The translations under genes were made by a program, and so were the position numbers. Below are positions 20,145-29,325 of a DNA stretch of 61,082 bases, piece by piece. Under the pieces are notes generated by a model, which was given only the letters and a program-made list of their open reading frames with translations, ran no database searches and had not been told where the DNA came from. The DNA is from Acinetobacter sp. ANC 4805. Lineage in GTDB: Bacteria; Pseudomonadota; Gammaproteobacteria; Pseudomonadales; Moraxellaceae. Position 1 is the stretch's first letter. The number at the start of each line of letters is the position of its first letter. Location: positions 1 through 61,082 of the forward strand of contig NZ_JAKZGD010000014.1 in assembly GCF_022549495.1 (NCBI RefSeq), given 5' to 3'.

Positions 20145-21539
20145 TTAACTTTGTAACAGACGAAGTAAGTTTTTATAGTCTTCATTAAAAATTGGGTCTT
20201 CTTCCCGCAAACTCATCACTTTTTCACAAGCATGCATCACGGTACTATGGTCACGACCACCAAATGCCATCCCAATTTCAGGGAAACTATCCCCTGTCAG
20301 TTCACGCGCTAAGCCCATTGCAAGTTGACGTGGGCGCGCATAAATACGGGTACGTTTTGGACCAACCAATTCTTTGAGTGGGATACGGAAATATTCACTG
20401 ACCACACGCTGAATATTTTCAACACTAATAGTACGCGCACGAATGGCAAGGACATCTTTTAAAGACTCACGCACCACATCAAGATCAATCGCCGTACCTT
20501 TGAAACGAGAAATCGCAACAACTTTATTCAATGCACCTTCAAGTTCACGAACATTCGCAACCACTTGTTGTGCAATAAATAAAGCACAATTCCGTGGTAA
20601 ATCCACACCACTATTTTCAGCTTTTTTCAACAAAATTTCGATCCGTGTTTCAATATCTGGTGGTTCAACCCCCACCGATAAGCCCCATGAAAAACGAGAG
20701 ACTAAACGCGGATCAAGTTCAGTTAATTCTTTTGGATAACGGTCAGATGTCAAAATAATTTGTTTAGATTCATCGAGTAAAGCATTAAAAGTATAGAAAA
20801 ACTCGACCAAACTCGCCTCTTTACCTGCGAGTAAATGAATATCATCCACCAATAGCAAATCTAAAGAACGACAGTTTTTCTTAAATTCCTCTACCTTCCC
20901 CTTCTGTAATGAACTAACAAAGTCTTGGACAAAACTCTCTGAAGTCATATACATCACACGCGCATTCGGTTTGGCTTGCAATAAAGCATTACCAACTGCT
21001 TGCATTAAATGTGTTTTACCTAAACCTGTTGGGCCATATAAAAATAAAGGATTGTGTTGAGATGCACCTAATTGCGTTAACACTTTACGGCAAGTTTCAG
21101 CCGCCATCTGGTTGGAACGACCTTCCACAAACAAAGAAAATGTAAATAGAGGATTTAATTGTCTTTTTTTCGGTATTTTGGTGACATTTTGGCTTGGTTG
21201 CACCAAATCTGAATCTTTTTTAACTTTGGTAGGTACAGAAACTGGCGTATTTAAAGCAGCTGTCGTTGTTGCTGGTTGTTCACTAGAAGATAAGATCGTT
21301 CCAGGACGGGAATCGACTAAAATCTCAACTTGACGTACTCGACCTTCAGAAAGTTGTTCAGCAAGAATTGAAATCAACTCTAGATGATTATCTTGAATAT
21401 AACGTGTCCAATAAGGGTTAGGTGCGTATAAACGCATGACTCCATCAACCTCTTCGGCAACCAAAGGACGAATCCACATCGCAAAGACGTTATCAGAGAG
21501 CTCTTGTCGCAAGCGAGTTAAGCAGTCTGTCCAAAGCAT
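20145..21539 (-). CDS. dnaA: Chromosomal replication initiator DnaA
   Basis: A 464-aa initiator that binds DnaA boxes at oriC and opens the duplex. The N-terminal oligomerisation domain is MLWTDCLTRLRQ...; a variable linker (about 90-135) is rich in Thr/Pro/Lys. The AAA+ core has Walker A GPTGLGKTH and Walker B LLLVDDIHLLAG, and the C-terminal helix-turn-helix signature GGRDHSTVMHA is intact. I chose Met 21539 over 21545: AGGGG lies six nt before 21539 but abuts the other. Its promoter carries a DnaA box, which suggests autorepression. Confidence 0.97.
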   Translation of the reverse strand: MLWTDCLTRLRQELSDNVFAMWIRPLVAEEVDGVMRLYAPNPYWTRYIQDNHLELISILAEQLSEGRVRQVEILVDSRPGTILSSSEQPATTTAALNTPVSVPTKVKKDSDLVQPSQNVTKIPKKRQLNPLFTFSLFVEGRSNQMAAETCRKVLTQLGASQHNPLFLYGPTGLGKTHLMQAVGNALLQAKPNARVMYMTSESFVQDFVSSLQKGKVEEFKKNCRSLDLLLVDDIHLLAGKEASLVEFFYTFNALLDESKQIILTSDRYPKELTELDPRLVSRFSWGLSVGVEPPDIETRIEILLKKAENSGVDLPRNCALFIAQQVVANVRELEGALNKVVAISRFKGTAIDLDVVRESLKDVLAIRARTISVENIQRVVSEYFRIPLKELVGPKRTRIYARPRQLAMGLARELTGDSFPEIGMAFGGRDHSTVMHACEKVMSLREEDPIFNEDYKNLLRLLQS

Positions 21540-21561
21540 GTGCATCCCCTAATCCATCCAT

Positions 21562-22060
21562 TTTAAATTCAAAAATAAAAACCAACACCCTATTTTCAAA
21601 GGGGTCGCCATTCTAACCAAGTTATCCACATCTGTCAGGCAAATTTATGAGACTTTTGCTGAAAAAGAAAACATTCGCTTTTAAATTTAAATTCAAACCA
21701 CATGTGCATAACTTTTTGAACAACCTGTGGATACTTTTTAGCACAAAGTTATCCACAAACTATAAAAACAATAAAAACACGGTTATCCACAAACCAACTA
21801 ACTGTTTATCTAAGTGAAAAAGTAGATTTCCACAGAATTTATCAACACTAATAGTAATAAATTTAAATTTTAAAATTTGAATTTACTTATAAGGCTCACA
21901 CGATTTGTGGATAAGTGAGCATATCGAAAATTAAATTTAAAATCCAAGAATTAAATTTATAACTGAAATTAAATTGTTGATAAACTTGTTTGTAAACTGT
22001 GAATATATATTAATATTGATATAATTTAAATAGATAGCTTGTGTATATTTTTTGTTTTCA
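21562..22060. other. oriC: Chromosomal replication origin oriC
   Basis: The dnaA-rpmH gap contains perfect DnaA boxes TTATCCACA at 21622-21630, 21749-21757 and 21783-21791, and its complement at 21906-21914. It also has GTATCCACA in reverse at 21726-21734, and one-mismatch boxes at 21839-21847 (TTATCAACA) and 21975-21983. Between and beyond them lie AT-rich palindromes of the TTTAAATTTAAA / TTTAAATTCAAA kind (21562, 21680, 21686). A very AT-rich stretch (21920-22050) is the likely unwinding element. Gene context (dnaA-dnaN on one side, rpmH on the other) is the classic position of a bacterial origin. Confidence 0.92.
21610..21638 (-). promoter_or_regulatory. dnaA promoter with DnaA box in the spacer
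   Basis: On the minus strand, -35 CTGACA (21633-21638), a 17-nt spacer and -10 TAGAAT (21610-21615) form a good sigma-70 promoter 70 nt upstream of dnaA. A perfect DnaA box (21622-21630) fills the spacer, so bound DnaA should block RNA polymerase. Confidence 0.7.
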
Positions 22061-22135
22061 ATAAAAGCATTTGATCGCTTGTTGCTTTCTTGCTTCAAAA
22101 CAACATAAACAAAATGTAAAGTTTTTGATTTTTGA

Positions 22136-22164
22136 TTGACAGCGTAAACATTGCACAATAAAAT
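22136..22164 (+). promoter_or_regulatory. Promoter of rpmH
   Basis: A perfect -35 TTGACA (22136-22141), a 17-nt spacer and -10 TAAAAT (22159-22164) lie 39 bp upstream of the rpmH start. This is the strongest sigma-70 match in the window apart from the rrn-type promoters. Confidence 0.85.
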
Positions 22165-22202
22165 CGCGGACCTTTATAGAAAGATCATTTTGGAGTTTCG
22201 AA

Positions 22203-22337
22203 ATGAAACGTACTTTCCAACCATCTGAATTAAAGCGTAAACGCGTTCATGGTTTCCGCGCTCGTATGGCTACTAAAGCAGGTCGTCAAGTTTTAGCTCG
22301 TCGTCGTGCGAAAGGTCGTCACAGCTTAACTGTTTAA
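22203..22337 (+). CDS. rpmH: 50S ribosomal protein L34
   Basis: A 44-aa ribosomal protein, [18 protein letters not shown] at the N-terminus and GRHSLTV at the C-terminus, rich in Arg and Lys as usual for L34. It is too short for standard ORF cut-offs but is complete and preceded by GGAG. It opens the rpmH-rnpA-yidD-yidC operon and follows a near-consensus promoter. Confidence 0.97.
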
Positions 22338-22362
22338 TTACTGTTAAGCCGACCAGACTTGG

Positions 22363-22761
22363 GTGATGGCACTTTACAGTTTCGGCACAGAATCTCGTAT
22401 TCGTTGTGCTGCTGATTATAAAAGTGTATTTGATGGTGCGCTTTTTAAAGTGCACCAGCCCCATTTCCTTTTTTTAGCAAAATTAACCGAACAGCCGAAT
22501 AGCCGTTTGGGTATTGTTGTTGCTAAAAAGAAAGTCCGTCGGGCACATGAACGAAATCGAATAAAACGTCTTGCTCGGGAGAGCTTTCGCTTACATCAAG
22601 CGCAATTTAATGCTGATATTGATATTGTAGTGATGCCTAAAGTTGGTATAGAAGCAATCGCAAATCAAGAATTACATCAACAATTAGATTTTGCTTGGCA
22701 GAAATTACAACGCTTAGCAAAAAAGCATTCCAAAGTTGTTGTAACATCCTCAAAAAATTAG
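22363..22761 (+). CDS. rnpA: Ribonuclease P protein component
   Basis: The roughly 130-aa basic protein subunit of RNase P, which matures tRNA 5' ends together with the M1 RNA (rnpB, not in the window). The conserved RNR block appears as [16 protein letters not shown] in the middle of the protein, preceded by [14 protein letters not shown]. The start is GTG 22363 or the adjoining ATG 22366; both share the same upstream region. It lies 25 bp after rpmH and 9 bp before yidD. Confidence 0.95.
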   Translation: MMALYSFGTESRIRCAADYKSVFDGALFKVHQPHFLFLAKLTEQPNSRLGIVVAKKKVRRAHERNRIKRLARESFRLHQAQFNADIDIVVMPKVGIEAIANQELHQQLDFAWQKLQRLAKKHSKVVVTSSKN

Positions 22762-22770
22762 AGATATCCA

Positions 22771-23091
22771 ATGGTACGTTTACTACATTGGTTGATTAGA
22801 TGTTACCAAATTGCAATTAGTCCATTATTGGGTCCTCGTTGTCGCTATATCCCCACTTGCTCGCAATATGCAATCGAAGCATTGCAAACTCATGGTACGG
22901 TCAAAGGTGTATGGTTATCAACCAAACGAGTTTGCCGTTGTCATCCTTGGGGTGGTTCAGGCTACGATCCAGTACCATGCAAAGCACTTCGTTTTATTTC
23001 GTTTCATCAAATAGATTCTCAAATGCATCACGTTGCTGTACCCTTTCGTGATCGTTTACTCAAGCAAAATCTCTCTAACCATTTGGGATAA
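22771..23091 (+). CDS. yidD: Membrane protein insertion efficiency factor YidD
   Basis: A 106-aa small membrane-associated protein that assists YidC-dependent insertion. It shows the family core [28 protein letters not shown] and the second cysteine-rich block [17 protein letters not shown], with the conserved cysteines. The C-terminal extension beyond the core is longer than in the ~85-aa enterobacterial protein. It lies between rnpA and yidC with gaps of under 10 bp, clearly one operon. Confidence 0.93.
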   Translation: MVRLLHWLIRCYQIAISPLLGPRCRYIPTCSQYAIEALQTHGTVKGVWLSTKRVCRCHPWGGSGYDPVPCKALRFISFHQIDSQMHHVAVPFRDRLLKQNLSNHLG

Positions 23092-23096
23092 TAGAT

Positions 23097-24854
23097 ATGC
23101 AACAATGGGCCAGATTTGCAATTCTTGGAGCCATGTTTGTTACCGCATATTTGCTTATTTTGGCTTGGCAAAAAGATTATGGTCATGCTGCACCAGCACC
23201 GCAACAACAAGCGGCGGTTGTAAGTGCTCATGAAGTATCTGCAGATTTGCCAAATGCTCAAAATGCAACAGCGGCTTCAGACTTGCCACAAGCAAATGTG
23301 ACTACATCACAAACGACAGAAACTCCTTCTGTTAGTCAGCAACTGATTTCAGTACAAACGGATCTTTACCATCTTTGGATCAATCCAAAAGGTGGTGATA
23401 TTGTTCGTATTGAGTTATTAAGCCATGATGAAAGTAAAGACAGCGATAAACCGTTTGTCATGCTGGAAAGTGATGCGAAACGTACTTACGTCGCTCAATC
23501 TGGTTTAATTGGTTTAAATGGACCTGATAGTAGCCGGAATGGTCGACCAATGTATCATGTTGAAAAAACAGCATATACTTTGGCTGATGCGAAAACTGTA
23601 GCGACTAAAGATGGAAAAACACATCAAGTATTGACTGTGCCGTTGGTATTTAAAACACCAGAAGGCGTGGAAGTTATTAAGTCATTTACATTTACGCAAG
23701 GTGATTATCCAATCACGGTGAAGCATCAAGTCATTAACCGTAGTCAGCAGAACTGGCAAGGTCAAATGTTTGGTCAGTTAAAGCGTGATGATTCAGATGA
23801 CCCAGGTAAATCTTCACAAGGTATTTTCACTTTAGGTACTTATCTTGGTGGGGCATGGGGTACACCTGATGCAAATTATAATAAGTTAAAGTTTACTAAT
23901 TTTAATGATGAAAAATTAAATGTTGAAGCCAAGGGCGGTTGGGTTGCCATGGTTCAGCATTATTTTGTCAGTGCCTGGATTCCAGGGAATCTAAAACAGA
24001 CTCAACCTGATGGCCAGCCTTATATAGCTAAATTAGAGTCACGTCAGTCTACTGATAAAATGAACATTATGAGTTTCACCTCTCCAGTGATTAATGTACC
24101 TGTTGGTACTTCAATGGAAGTCGATGCGAAACTCTATGCAGGTCCAAAGGTTCAATCTGAGCTGAAAGATTTAGCCGCTGGTTTAAACCAAACTGTAGAT
24201 TATGGTTGGTTATGGCCGATCGCTAAATTATTGTTCCTTGGTCTACAATTCTTCCATAATTTGGTGGGTAACTGGGGTTGGTCAATTATTTTGTTGACGA
24301 TCTTAGTGAAGTTGATTTTATGGCCACTTTCTTCGAAAAGTTATCGCTCAATGGCGAAAATGCGTGTGATTGCACCAGAAATGCAACGCATGAAAGAAGA
24401 ATTTGGTGAAGATCGTATGCGTTTCTCTCAAGAAATGATGGCGCTTTATAAGCGTGAACAAGTCAATCCATTGTCTGGTTGCTTGCCATTGCTGTTACAA
24501 ATGCCGATTTTCTTAGCCTTATACTGGGTATTGATGGAATCGGTTGAACTTCGCCATGCACCGTGGTTAGGTTGGATTCAAGATTTATCTGCGATGGATC
24601 CGTGGTTTATCTTGCCATTGATCATGGGTGTGACCATGTATGTTCAGCAAATGCTGAATCCACAACCGACAGATCCAATGCAAGCGAAAGTATTCCGTAT
24701 TATGCCAATCATGTTTACGGTCTTCATGCTGTTCTTCCCTGCGGGCTTGGTACTTTACTGGATCGTCAACAACAGTATTACCATTTTACAACAATGGTTT
24801 ATTAACAAAGGTGTCGAAAAAGATCGTCTCAACAAGGTTGAGCCGAGCGCTTAA
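23097..24854 (+). CDS. yidC: Membrane protein insertase YidC
   Basis: A 585-aa inner-membrane insertase. The N-terminal membrane anchor (about 5-24) is followed by an Ala/Gln/Thr-rich linker and the large periplasmic beta-domain (about 80-340). The conserved five-helix core follows (NWGWSIILLTILVKLILWPLSSKSY, PLSGCLPLLLQMPIFLALYWVL, FRIMPIMFTVFMLFFPAGLVLYWIVNN). The hydrophilic-groove arginine is expected in KSYRSMAKM. It closes the rpmH operon and is followed by a strong terminator. Confidence 0.96.
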   Translation: MQQWARFAILGAMFVTAYLLILAWQKDYGHAAPAPQQQAAVVSAHEVSADLPNAQNATAASDLPQANVTTSQTTETPSVSQQLISVQTDLYHLWINPKGGDIVRIELLSHDESKDSDKPFVMLESDAKRTYVAQSGLIGLNGPDSSRNGRPMYHVEKTAYTLADAKTVATKDGKTHQVLTVPLVFKTPEGVEVIKSFTFTQGDYPITVKHQVINRSQQNWQGQMFGQLKRDDSDDPGKSSQGIFTLGTYLGGAWGTPDANYNKLKFTNFNDEKLNVEAKGGWVAMVQHYFVSAWIPGNLKQTQPDGQPYIAKLESRQSTDKMNIMSFTSPVINVPVGTSMEVDAKLYAGPKVQSELKDLAAGLNQTVDYGWLWPIAKLLFLGLQFFHNLVGNWGWSIILLTILVKLILWPLSSKSYRSMAKMRVIAPEMQRMKEEFGEDRMRFSQEMMALYKREQVNPLSGCLPLLLQMPIFLALYWVLMESVELRHAPWLGWIQDLSAMDPWFILPLIMGVTMYVQQMLNPQPTDPMQAKVFRIMPIMFTVFMLFFPAGLVLYWIVNNSITILQQWFINKGVEKDRLNKVEPSA

Positions 24855-24873
24855 GTTCGAACTTTTACTGAAT

Positions 24874-24910
24874 AAATCCGCTTAAGATGGTAATCTTAGG
24901 CGGATTTTTC
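24874..24910 (+). terminator. Terminator of the rpmH-yidC operon
   Basis: AAATCCGC-TTAAGAT pairs with ATCTTA-GGCGGATTT around a short loop, followed by TTTTCTTTG. It lies 20 nt after the yidC stop. Confidence 0.9.
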
Positions 24911-24924
24911 TTTGTCTGTATTTA

Positions 24925-24945
24925 GGGTTATCCATTGTATAACCC
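24925..24945 (+). promoter_or_regulatory. Inverted repeat in the mnmE leader
   Basis: GGGTTAT (24925-24931) and ATAACCC (24939-24945) form a perfect inverted repeat 23 bp before the mnmE start. It overlaps a TATAAC hexamer that could be a -10. It could be an operator or chance. Confidence 0.3.
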
Positions 24946-24968
24946 GCTCGTTTTTAGGTGAATTTAAG

Positions 24969-26324
24969 ATGCAATATCAAACCACAATTGCTGCGATTGC
25001 TACCCCATTAGGTCGTGGTGGTGTGGGGGTAATTCGGCTCTCTGGACCTAAAGCCTATGAGATTGCTGAGCAATTGACCCAGAAAAGTCTTCCTGCGGCA
25101 CGAATGGCAGGTTTTCGTCAGTTTTGTGATGCTGATGGTTCGGTGATGGATGAAGGGATCGTATTATGTTTTCCAAATCCACATTCCTTTACTGGTGAAG
25201 ATGTGGTGGAACTACAGGGGCATGGTGGTCCTGTGATTCAGAATGCCTTGTTGGCGCGCTTGCTTGATTTGGGCGCAATGGCTGCAAAGGCAGGTGAATT
25301 TTCCATGCGTGCTTTTGAAAATGGCAAAATGGATTTGGTTCAAGCCGAAGCGATTGCTGATTTGATTGATGCGACTTCACAAGCTGCGGCACGTTCGGCA
25401 GTTCGTTCCTTGCAGGGGGTATTTTCAACTAAAATTAATACAGTTTTAGAAAAATTGATTCATTTGCGTTTGCATGTTGAAGCTGCGATTGATTTTCCAG
25501 AAGAGGAAATTGATTTTCTTGCTGATGGCAAGATTTTGGCTTTGCTAGATGATGTACAGGACTCCGTCAAAGTTGTTCAACAGTCTGCACGTCAAGGACA
25601 GCTATTACGCGAAGGTTTACAGGTCGTGATTGCAGGTAAGCCCAATGCTGGTAAATCTAGTCTGTTAAATACATTGGCGGGGCATGAGCGTGCGATCGTG
25701 ACGGATATTGCAGGAACAACGCGTGACGTTTTACATGAAAAGATCAGTCTAAATGGTTTGCCGATTACTTTAACTGATACTGCGGGTTTGCGCGAAACGG
25801 GTGATCTTGTCGAGCAAGAAGGAATCCGTCGTGCCATCAAAGAAATTGAACAGGCAGATTTATTGCTGTTGGTCTATGATTTAAATCAAGGTGATGAACC
25901 TTTGCAGTTAGCACAGCAATATTTTGCCGATCATCTTGAACCAAAGCGGTTGTTGTTGATTGGTAATAAGTGTGATTTAACAGATCAGGCTGCAGAACTG
26001 AGCGATTATCAAGGTTTTCGTCATATCCGTGTCTCAGCGAAACAAGATATGGGTGTTCAGGCGCTCATAGATGCGATTACAGCGCATGCAGGCTTTCAAC
26101 CTGAGGAAGACACCTTTATTGCTAGAACGCGCCATTTAGACGCAATGAAGCGCACTCAGCGCTATTTGTCGGAAGCTCGTGAGCAACTTGTGGTATTTAA
26201 TGCGGGTGAACTAGTCGCAGAGTCACTACGTTTGGCTCAAAATGCATTAGGTGAAATCACGGGTGATTTTAGTGCCGATGATTTATTGGGTAAGATTTTT
26301 GGTTCGTTTTGTATTGGAAAGTAA
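24969..26324 (+). CDS. mnmE: tRNA-5-carboxymethylaminomethyl-2-thiouridine GTPase MnmE
   Basis: A 451-aa GTPase that works with MnmG to modify wobble uridine 34 of certain tRNAs. The N-terminal formyl-THF-binding domain begins TTIAAIATPLGRGGVGVIRLSG. The inserted G domain has the P-loop GKPNAGKSS, the DTAG switch, and NKCD. The protein ends with CIGK, whose cysteine is the conserved C-terminal residue. I start at ATG 24969, not at the 19-residue-longer GTG/TTG extension. A terminator separates it from yidC, so it has its own transcription. Confidence 0.95.
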   Translation: MQYQTTIAAIATPLGRGGVGVIRLSGPKAYEIAEQLTQKSLPAARMAGFRQFCDADGSVMDEGIVLCFPNPHSFTGEDVVELQGHGGPVIQNALLARLLDLGAMAAKAGEFSMRAFENGKMDLVQAEAIADLIDATSQAAARSAVRSLQGVFSTKINTVLEKLIHLRLHVEAAIDFPEEEIDFLADGKILALLDDVQDSVKVVQQSARQGQLLREGLQVVIAGKPNAGKSSLLNTLAGHERAIVTDIAGTTRDVLHEKISLNGLPITLTDTAGLRETGDLVEQEGIRRAIKEIEQADLLLLVYDLNQGDEPLQLAQQYFADHLEPKRLLLIGNKCDLTDQAAELSDYQGFRHIRVSAKQDMGVQALIDAITAHAGFQPEEDTFIARTRHLDAMKRTQRYLSEAREQLVVFNAGELVAESLRLAQNALGEITGDFSADDLLGKIFGSFCIGK

Positions 26325-26362
26325 TTTATTTCGAATAATTGTTCGAGCTTAGAAAGCGAGAT

Positions 26363-26393
26363 AAGCATTAAGATATTAACTTAGTGCTTTTTT
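26363..26393 (+). terminator. Terminator of mnmE
   Basis: AAGCATTAAG (26363-26372) pairs with CTTAGTGCTT (26380-26389, one G.T) and is followed by TTTTT. It lies 39 nt after the mnmE stop. Confidence 0.75.
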
Positions 26394-26570
26394 ATGGTTT
26401 TTTTAGATAGGATATAACCATTTTTAATTTTAAAATAACGTGATATTTTAAATAAAAATTATTTTCTTACATTATTTTAATGGCATATCTTTGATCTTTA
26501 TTATGCATATGAATTAATATGGTTGAGTTTTTATAAATTTATTAAATTTGAGAATATTAGGTTATATACC

Positions 26571-26912
26571 GTGAATTATTTTATTTTGGCTATATTTTGC
26601 ATATTTTTAACATCATCTCTCTCTATCTATGCTCAAACTGAAGTTTATCAATGCAAAGAGAATGGCGCCGTTGTATTTCAATCAAAGCCTTGTAAGGGTA
26701 CAGGGAAGACAGTAGCAGATAAATTAAAAGAAGAGAAAGAAGCAAAAGAACAGAAACTCGCTGAAATTCAAGCCAAAGAAAAACGTTTGCAAGATCGGTT
26801 GAAACAACAAGATAAAAAAGAATTAGGCTTTAAAGCATTTCTTATAAATTTTAAAAATAAGATTGTGAGTTATTGGCATGCTTTAAAGAAAAAATTCGCT
26901 ATTGATTCTTAA
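26571..26912 (+). CDS. Small exported DUF4124-like protein
   Basis: About 113 aa if GTG 26571 is the start, which gives a signal peptide (MNYFILAIFCIFLTSSL..YAQ) directly. A TTG at 26523 would add 16 residues. The mature part opens with TEVYQCKENGAVVFQSKPCKG, the two-cysteine pattern of DUF4124 domains. A lysine/glutamate-rich helical stretch (KEEKEAKEQKLAEIQAKEK) and a basic tail follow. It is probably periplasmic; no function is established for the family. The DNA around it is more AT-rich than its neighbours. It converges on the pilU-like gene. Confidence 0.65.
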   Translation: MNYFILAIFCIFLTSSLSIYAQTEVYQCKENGAVVFQSKPCKGTGKTVADKLKEEKEAKEQKLAEIQAKEKRLQDRLKQQDKKELGFKAFLINFKNKIVSYWHALKKKFAIDS

Positions 26913-27009
26913 AAAATCATCAATTAATTTATATTTTAATCTTATATTCCTCAATATAAAGTAAAAAGCAGCTTAGTTACTTATTTCTATTATCTAAGCT
27001 GCGTTAATA

Positions 27010-28179
27010 TCAAGCTTCTTCTTGTTCGCCCTCTTTTACCATATTAAGTGATGTCGCAGCGCTAGCAGGAACACCTTCTTGGCGAGTACTTTTCAGTTTA
27101 ATCTGTAGACGCAATTCATTGAGTGAGTCAGCATTACGTAATGCCTCGTCATAACTAATTGCACCTTCATTATATAAATCAAATAAAGCCTGATCAAAAG
27201 TCTGCATACCTAATTCACGAGACTTGGTCATAATTTCTTTGAGATTATGAAATTGACCTTTCAGGATATTTTCTGCAATTAACGGCGTATTTAGTAAAAT
27301 TTCTACCGCTGCACGACGACCGTGACCATCTTGAGTACGTACCAAACGTTGAGAAATAATGGCTTTCATATTGGATGAAAGATCCATCAGTAATTGATTG
27401 CGACGTTCATCTGGAAAGAAGTTGATGATTCGATCTAAGGCTTGGTTGGCATTGTTGGCGTGGAGCGTCCCTAAACACAGATGCCCTGTTTCAGCGAAAG
27501 CAATCGCATGTTCCATGGTTTCAGTATCACGGATTTCGCCGATCAGAATCACATCAGGTGCCTGACGCAAGGTATTTTTTAAAGCATGGTGCCAAGTATG
27601 GCAATCTACACCGACTTCTCGATGGGTAATCATTGATTTCTTATGTTTGTGTACATATTCCACGGGATCTTCAACCGTAATAATATGCCCCGCAGAATTT
27701 TCATTACGATAATCAATCATTGCCGCCAATGAGGTTGATTTACCTGACCCCGTACTTCCAACGACTAATACTAAGCCACGTTTTTCCATCATGACATTTT
27801 TCAATGATTCTGGGAGTTTGAGCTTTTGGAAGGTTGGGATTTCTGAGGTAATGGTTCGGATGACCATGCCAATCTGAAGTTGTTGTTTAAATACATTAAC
27901 ACGAAAGCGAGATACATCAGGAATGTTGATAGCGAAATTACATTCCCATTCGTTTTCAAACTCTTGGCGTTGTTTTTCATTCATTAGGCTATATGCAAAT
28001 AGCTTAGTTTTTTCTGCTGTTAAGATTTGCTGTCCCAAAGGGCGCATCAAACCTTGTAATTTTATACTCGGTGGAAAATCTGCTGTAATAAATAAATCTG
28101 AGCCGCCATATTCGACCACTTTGGTCAGCATATGAAACATAAACGTTTTGGCTTCTTCTAATAGTTCCGAATTATACAT
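27010..28179 (-). CDS. PilU-type pilus retraction ATPase
   Basis: A 389-aa cytosolic hexameric secretion ATPase of the PilT/PilU family. An N-terminal PAS-like domain contains GGSDLFITADFPPS. The core has Walker A GSTGSGKSTS, Asp box TVEDPVEYVH, Walker B DVILIGEIRDTETM and His box TGHLCLGTLHANNA. The sequence follows Pseudomonas PilU more closely than PilT (NEKQRQEF..ECNFAI, RLVRTQDGHGRRAAVEILLNTP). A C-terminal tail of about 25 residues (EGVPASAATSLNMVKEGEQEEA) is extra. No pilT or other pilus gene is adjacent, so it is an orphan here; it may be a paralog of a pilTU pair elsewhere. Confidence 0.85.
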   Translation of the reverse strand: MYNSELLEEAKTFMFHMLTKVVEYGGSDLFITADFPPSIKLQGLMRPLGQQILTAEKTKLFAYSLMNEKQRQEFENEWECNFAINIPDVSRFRVNVFKQQLQIGMVIRTITSEIPTFQKLKLPESLKNVMMEKRGLVLVVGSTGSGKSTSLAAMIDYRNENSAGHIITVEDPVEYVHKHKKSMITHREVGVDCHTWHHALKNTLRQAPDVILIGEIRDTETMEHAIAFAETGHLCLGTLHANNANQALDRIINFFPDERRNQLLMDLSSNMKAIISQRLVRTQDGHGRRAAVEILLNTPLIAENILKGQFHNLKEIMTKSRELGMQTFDQALFDLYNEGAISYDEALRNADSLNELRLQIKLKSTRQEGVPASAATSLNMVKEGEQEEA

Positions 28180-28618
28180 GGGTATACCTAAATTTTAAGA
28201 CAAGACTGAACACAGTCAGAGGATGTGAAGTTAAAAGTAATCATGCAAAGGAAAACATATCCTTATTTCTTTAAAATGAAGCCCCAAAAGTTCTGTAATT
28301 CATCTCTGTCTATTCAAGCATAATGAAAACACAGAAGTTGCCTTGCTGATTGTGCTTTAATTATTCCAAAAATAAACCAAACGATCTAGTTTGATTTTAA
28401 TTTATGGCATAAATATCAATATGGTGTGAGAATTTTTGTCATCTTTTTACCAAAAATAGTCTTTTTATCTGTGATGTGAATCTACCCTTAAAAAATCGGA
28501 TGTTCCACGTGAAACATCGCAGTGCTTGGTTGGGTTTTAGTTGTTACTCGGTAAGCTAGGCGGTTTATCGGATCAAGCCTGATTAGAATAGTGCTGATTT
28601 TTAAATTGAGTATCTGTC
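28180..28618. other. Divergent intergenic region with a parS site
   Basis: About 440 bp between the divergent pilU-like and dsbC-like genes with no ORF. It must hold both promoters. The only recognisable element is parS at 28501-28516. Confidence 0.5.
28501..28516. promoter_or_regulatory. parS centromere site 3
   Basis: TGTTCCACGTGAAACA is identical to the site at 14770. It lies in an intergenic region, 6.5 kb right of oriC; site 1 is 7 kb left, so the two nearly frame the origin. Confidence 0.88.
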
Positions 28619-29317
28619 ATGTTTAGAAGAATTGGGGTATTTTCATTATTAAGTAGTTTGTCTGTGCTAAGTTTTGCAAATGTGGAAACCCTAAAAAATA
28701 ATTTAAATCAGCAATATCCTAATATCCATGTGAGCAATATCCAAACGACAGAAATGACAGGCTTATACAGTGCAAGTTTAGATCAACAGATTATTTATTT
28801 GGATGAAACAGCTCAACATATGTTTATTGGTTCGATGGTTCGTTTAAAAGATCAAAAGAACCTGACCAAGGACTTGGTTCTAAAGCAAAATTCAATTGAC
28901 TGGAAACAACTTCCTCTAAAAGATGCAATTAAAACTGTAAAAGGCAATGGTAAACAGCAGCTTGCTATTTTTTCAGATCCGAATTGCCCCTATTGTAAAA
29001 AATTAGAAGTTGAACTGGATAAGCTCAATGATGTCACGATTTACACCTTTATCTACCCATTAAAAGCGCAATCAATTGCGATCTCAAAATCGGTTTGGTG
29101 TGATCCTAACCAAGCTTACGCTTGGAAAAACTTATTGCAAAAGAATGTACAGCCTAAAGAGAAAAGCTGTGCTAATCCGATTGATCGCAATCTAGAATTA
29201 GGGAAGAAATTAGGCATAGAAGGAACGCCAACGCTGATATTCGGGAATGGCTTGAAAATGGTTGGTGGGCGAAGTGCTGAGGAAATTCAGATGATTTGGA
29301 AGGAATTAGGACTCTAA
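28619..29317 (+). CDS. DsbC-type periplasmic disulfide isomerase
   Basis: A 232-aa exported protein. Its signal peptide is residues 1-20 (MFRRIGVFSLLSSLSVLSFA). An N-terminal dimerisation-like part follows, then a thioredoxin fold with active site CPYC (C123, C126) and cis-proline GTPTL. A second cysteine pair (SVWCDP, KSCANP) matches the structural disulfide of DsbC. Role: shuffling wrong disulfides in the periplasm, kept reduced by a DsbD-type protein not seen here. It stands alone and ends at a shared terminator. Confidence 0.88.
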   Translation: MFRRIGVFSLLSSLSVLSFANVETLKNNLNQQYPNIHVSNIQTTEMTGLYSASLDQQIIYLDETAQHMFIGSMVRLKDQKNLTKDLVLKQNSIDWKQLPLKDAIKTVKGNGKQQLAIFSDPNCPYCKKLEVELDKLNDVTIYTFIYPLKAQSIAISKSVWCDPNQAYAWKNLLQKNVQPKEKSCANPIDRNLELGKKLGIEGTPTLIFGNGLKMVGGRSAEEIQMIWKELGL

Positions 29318-29325
29318 ATCAGAAA

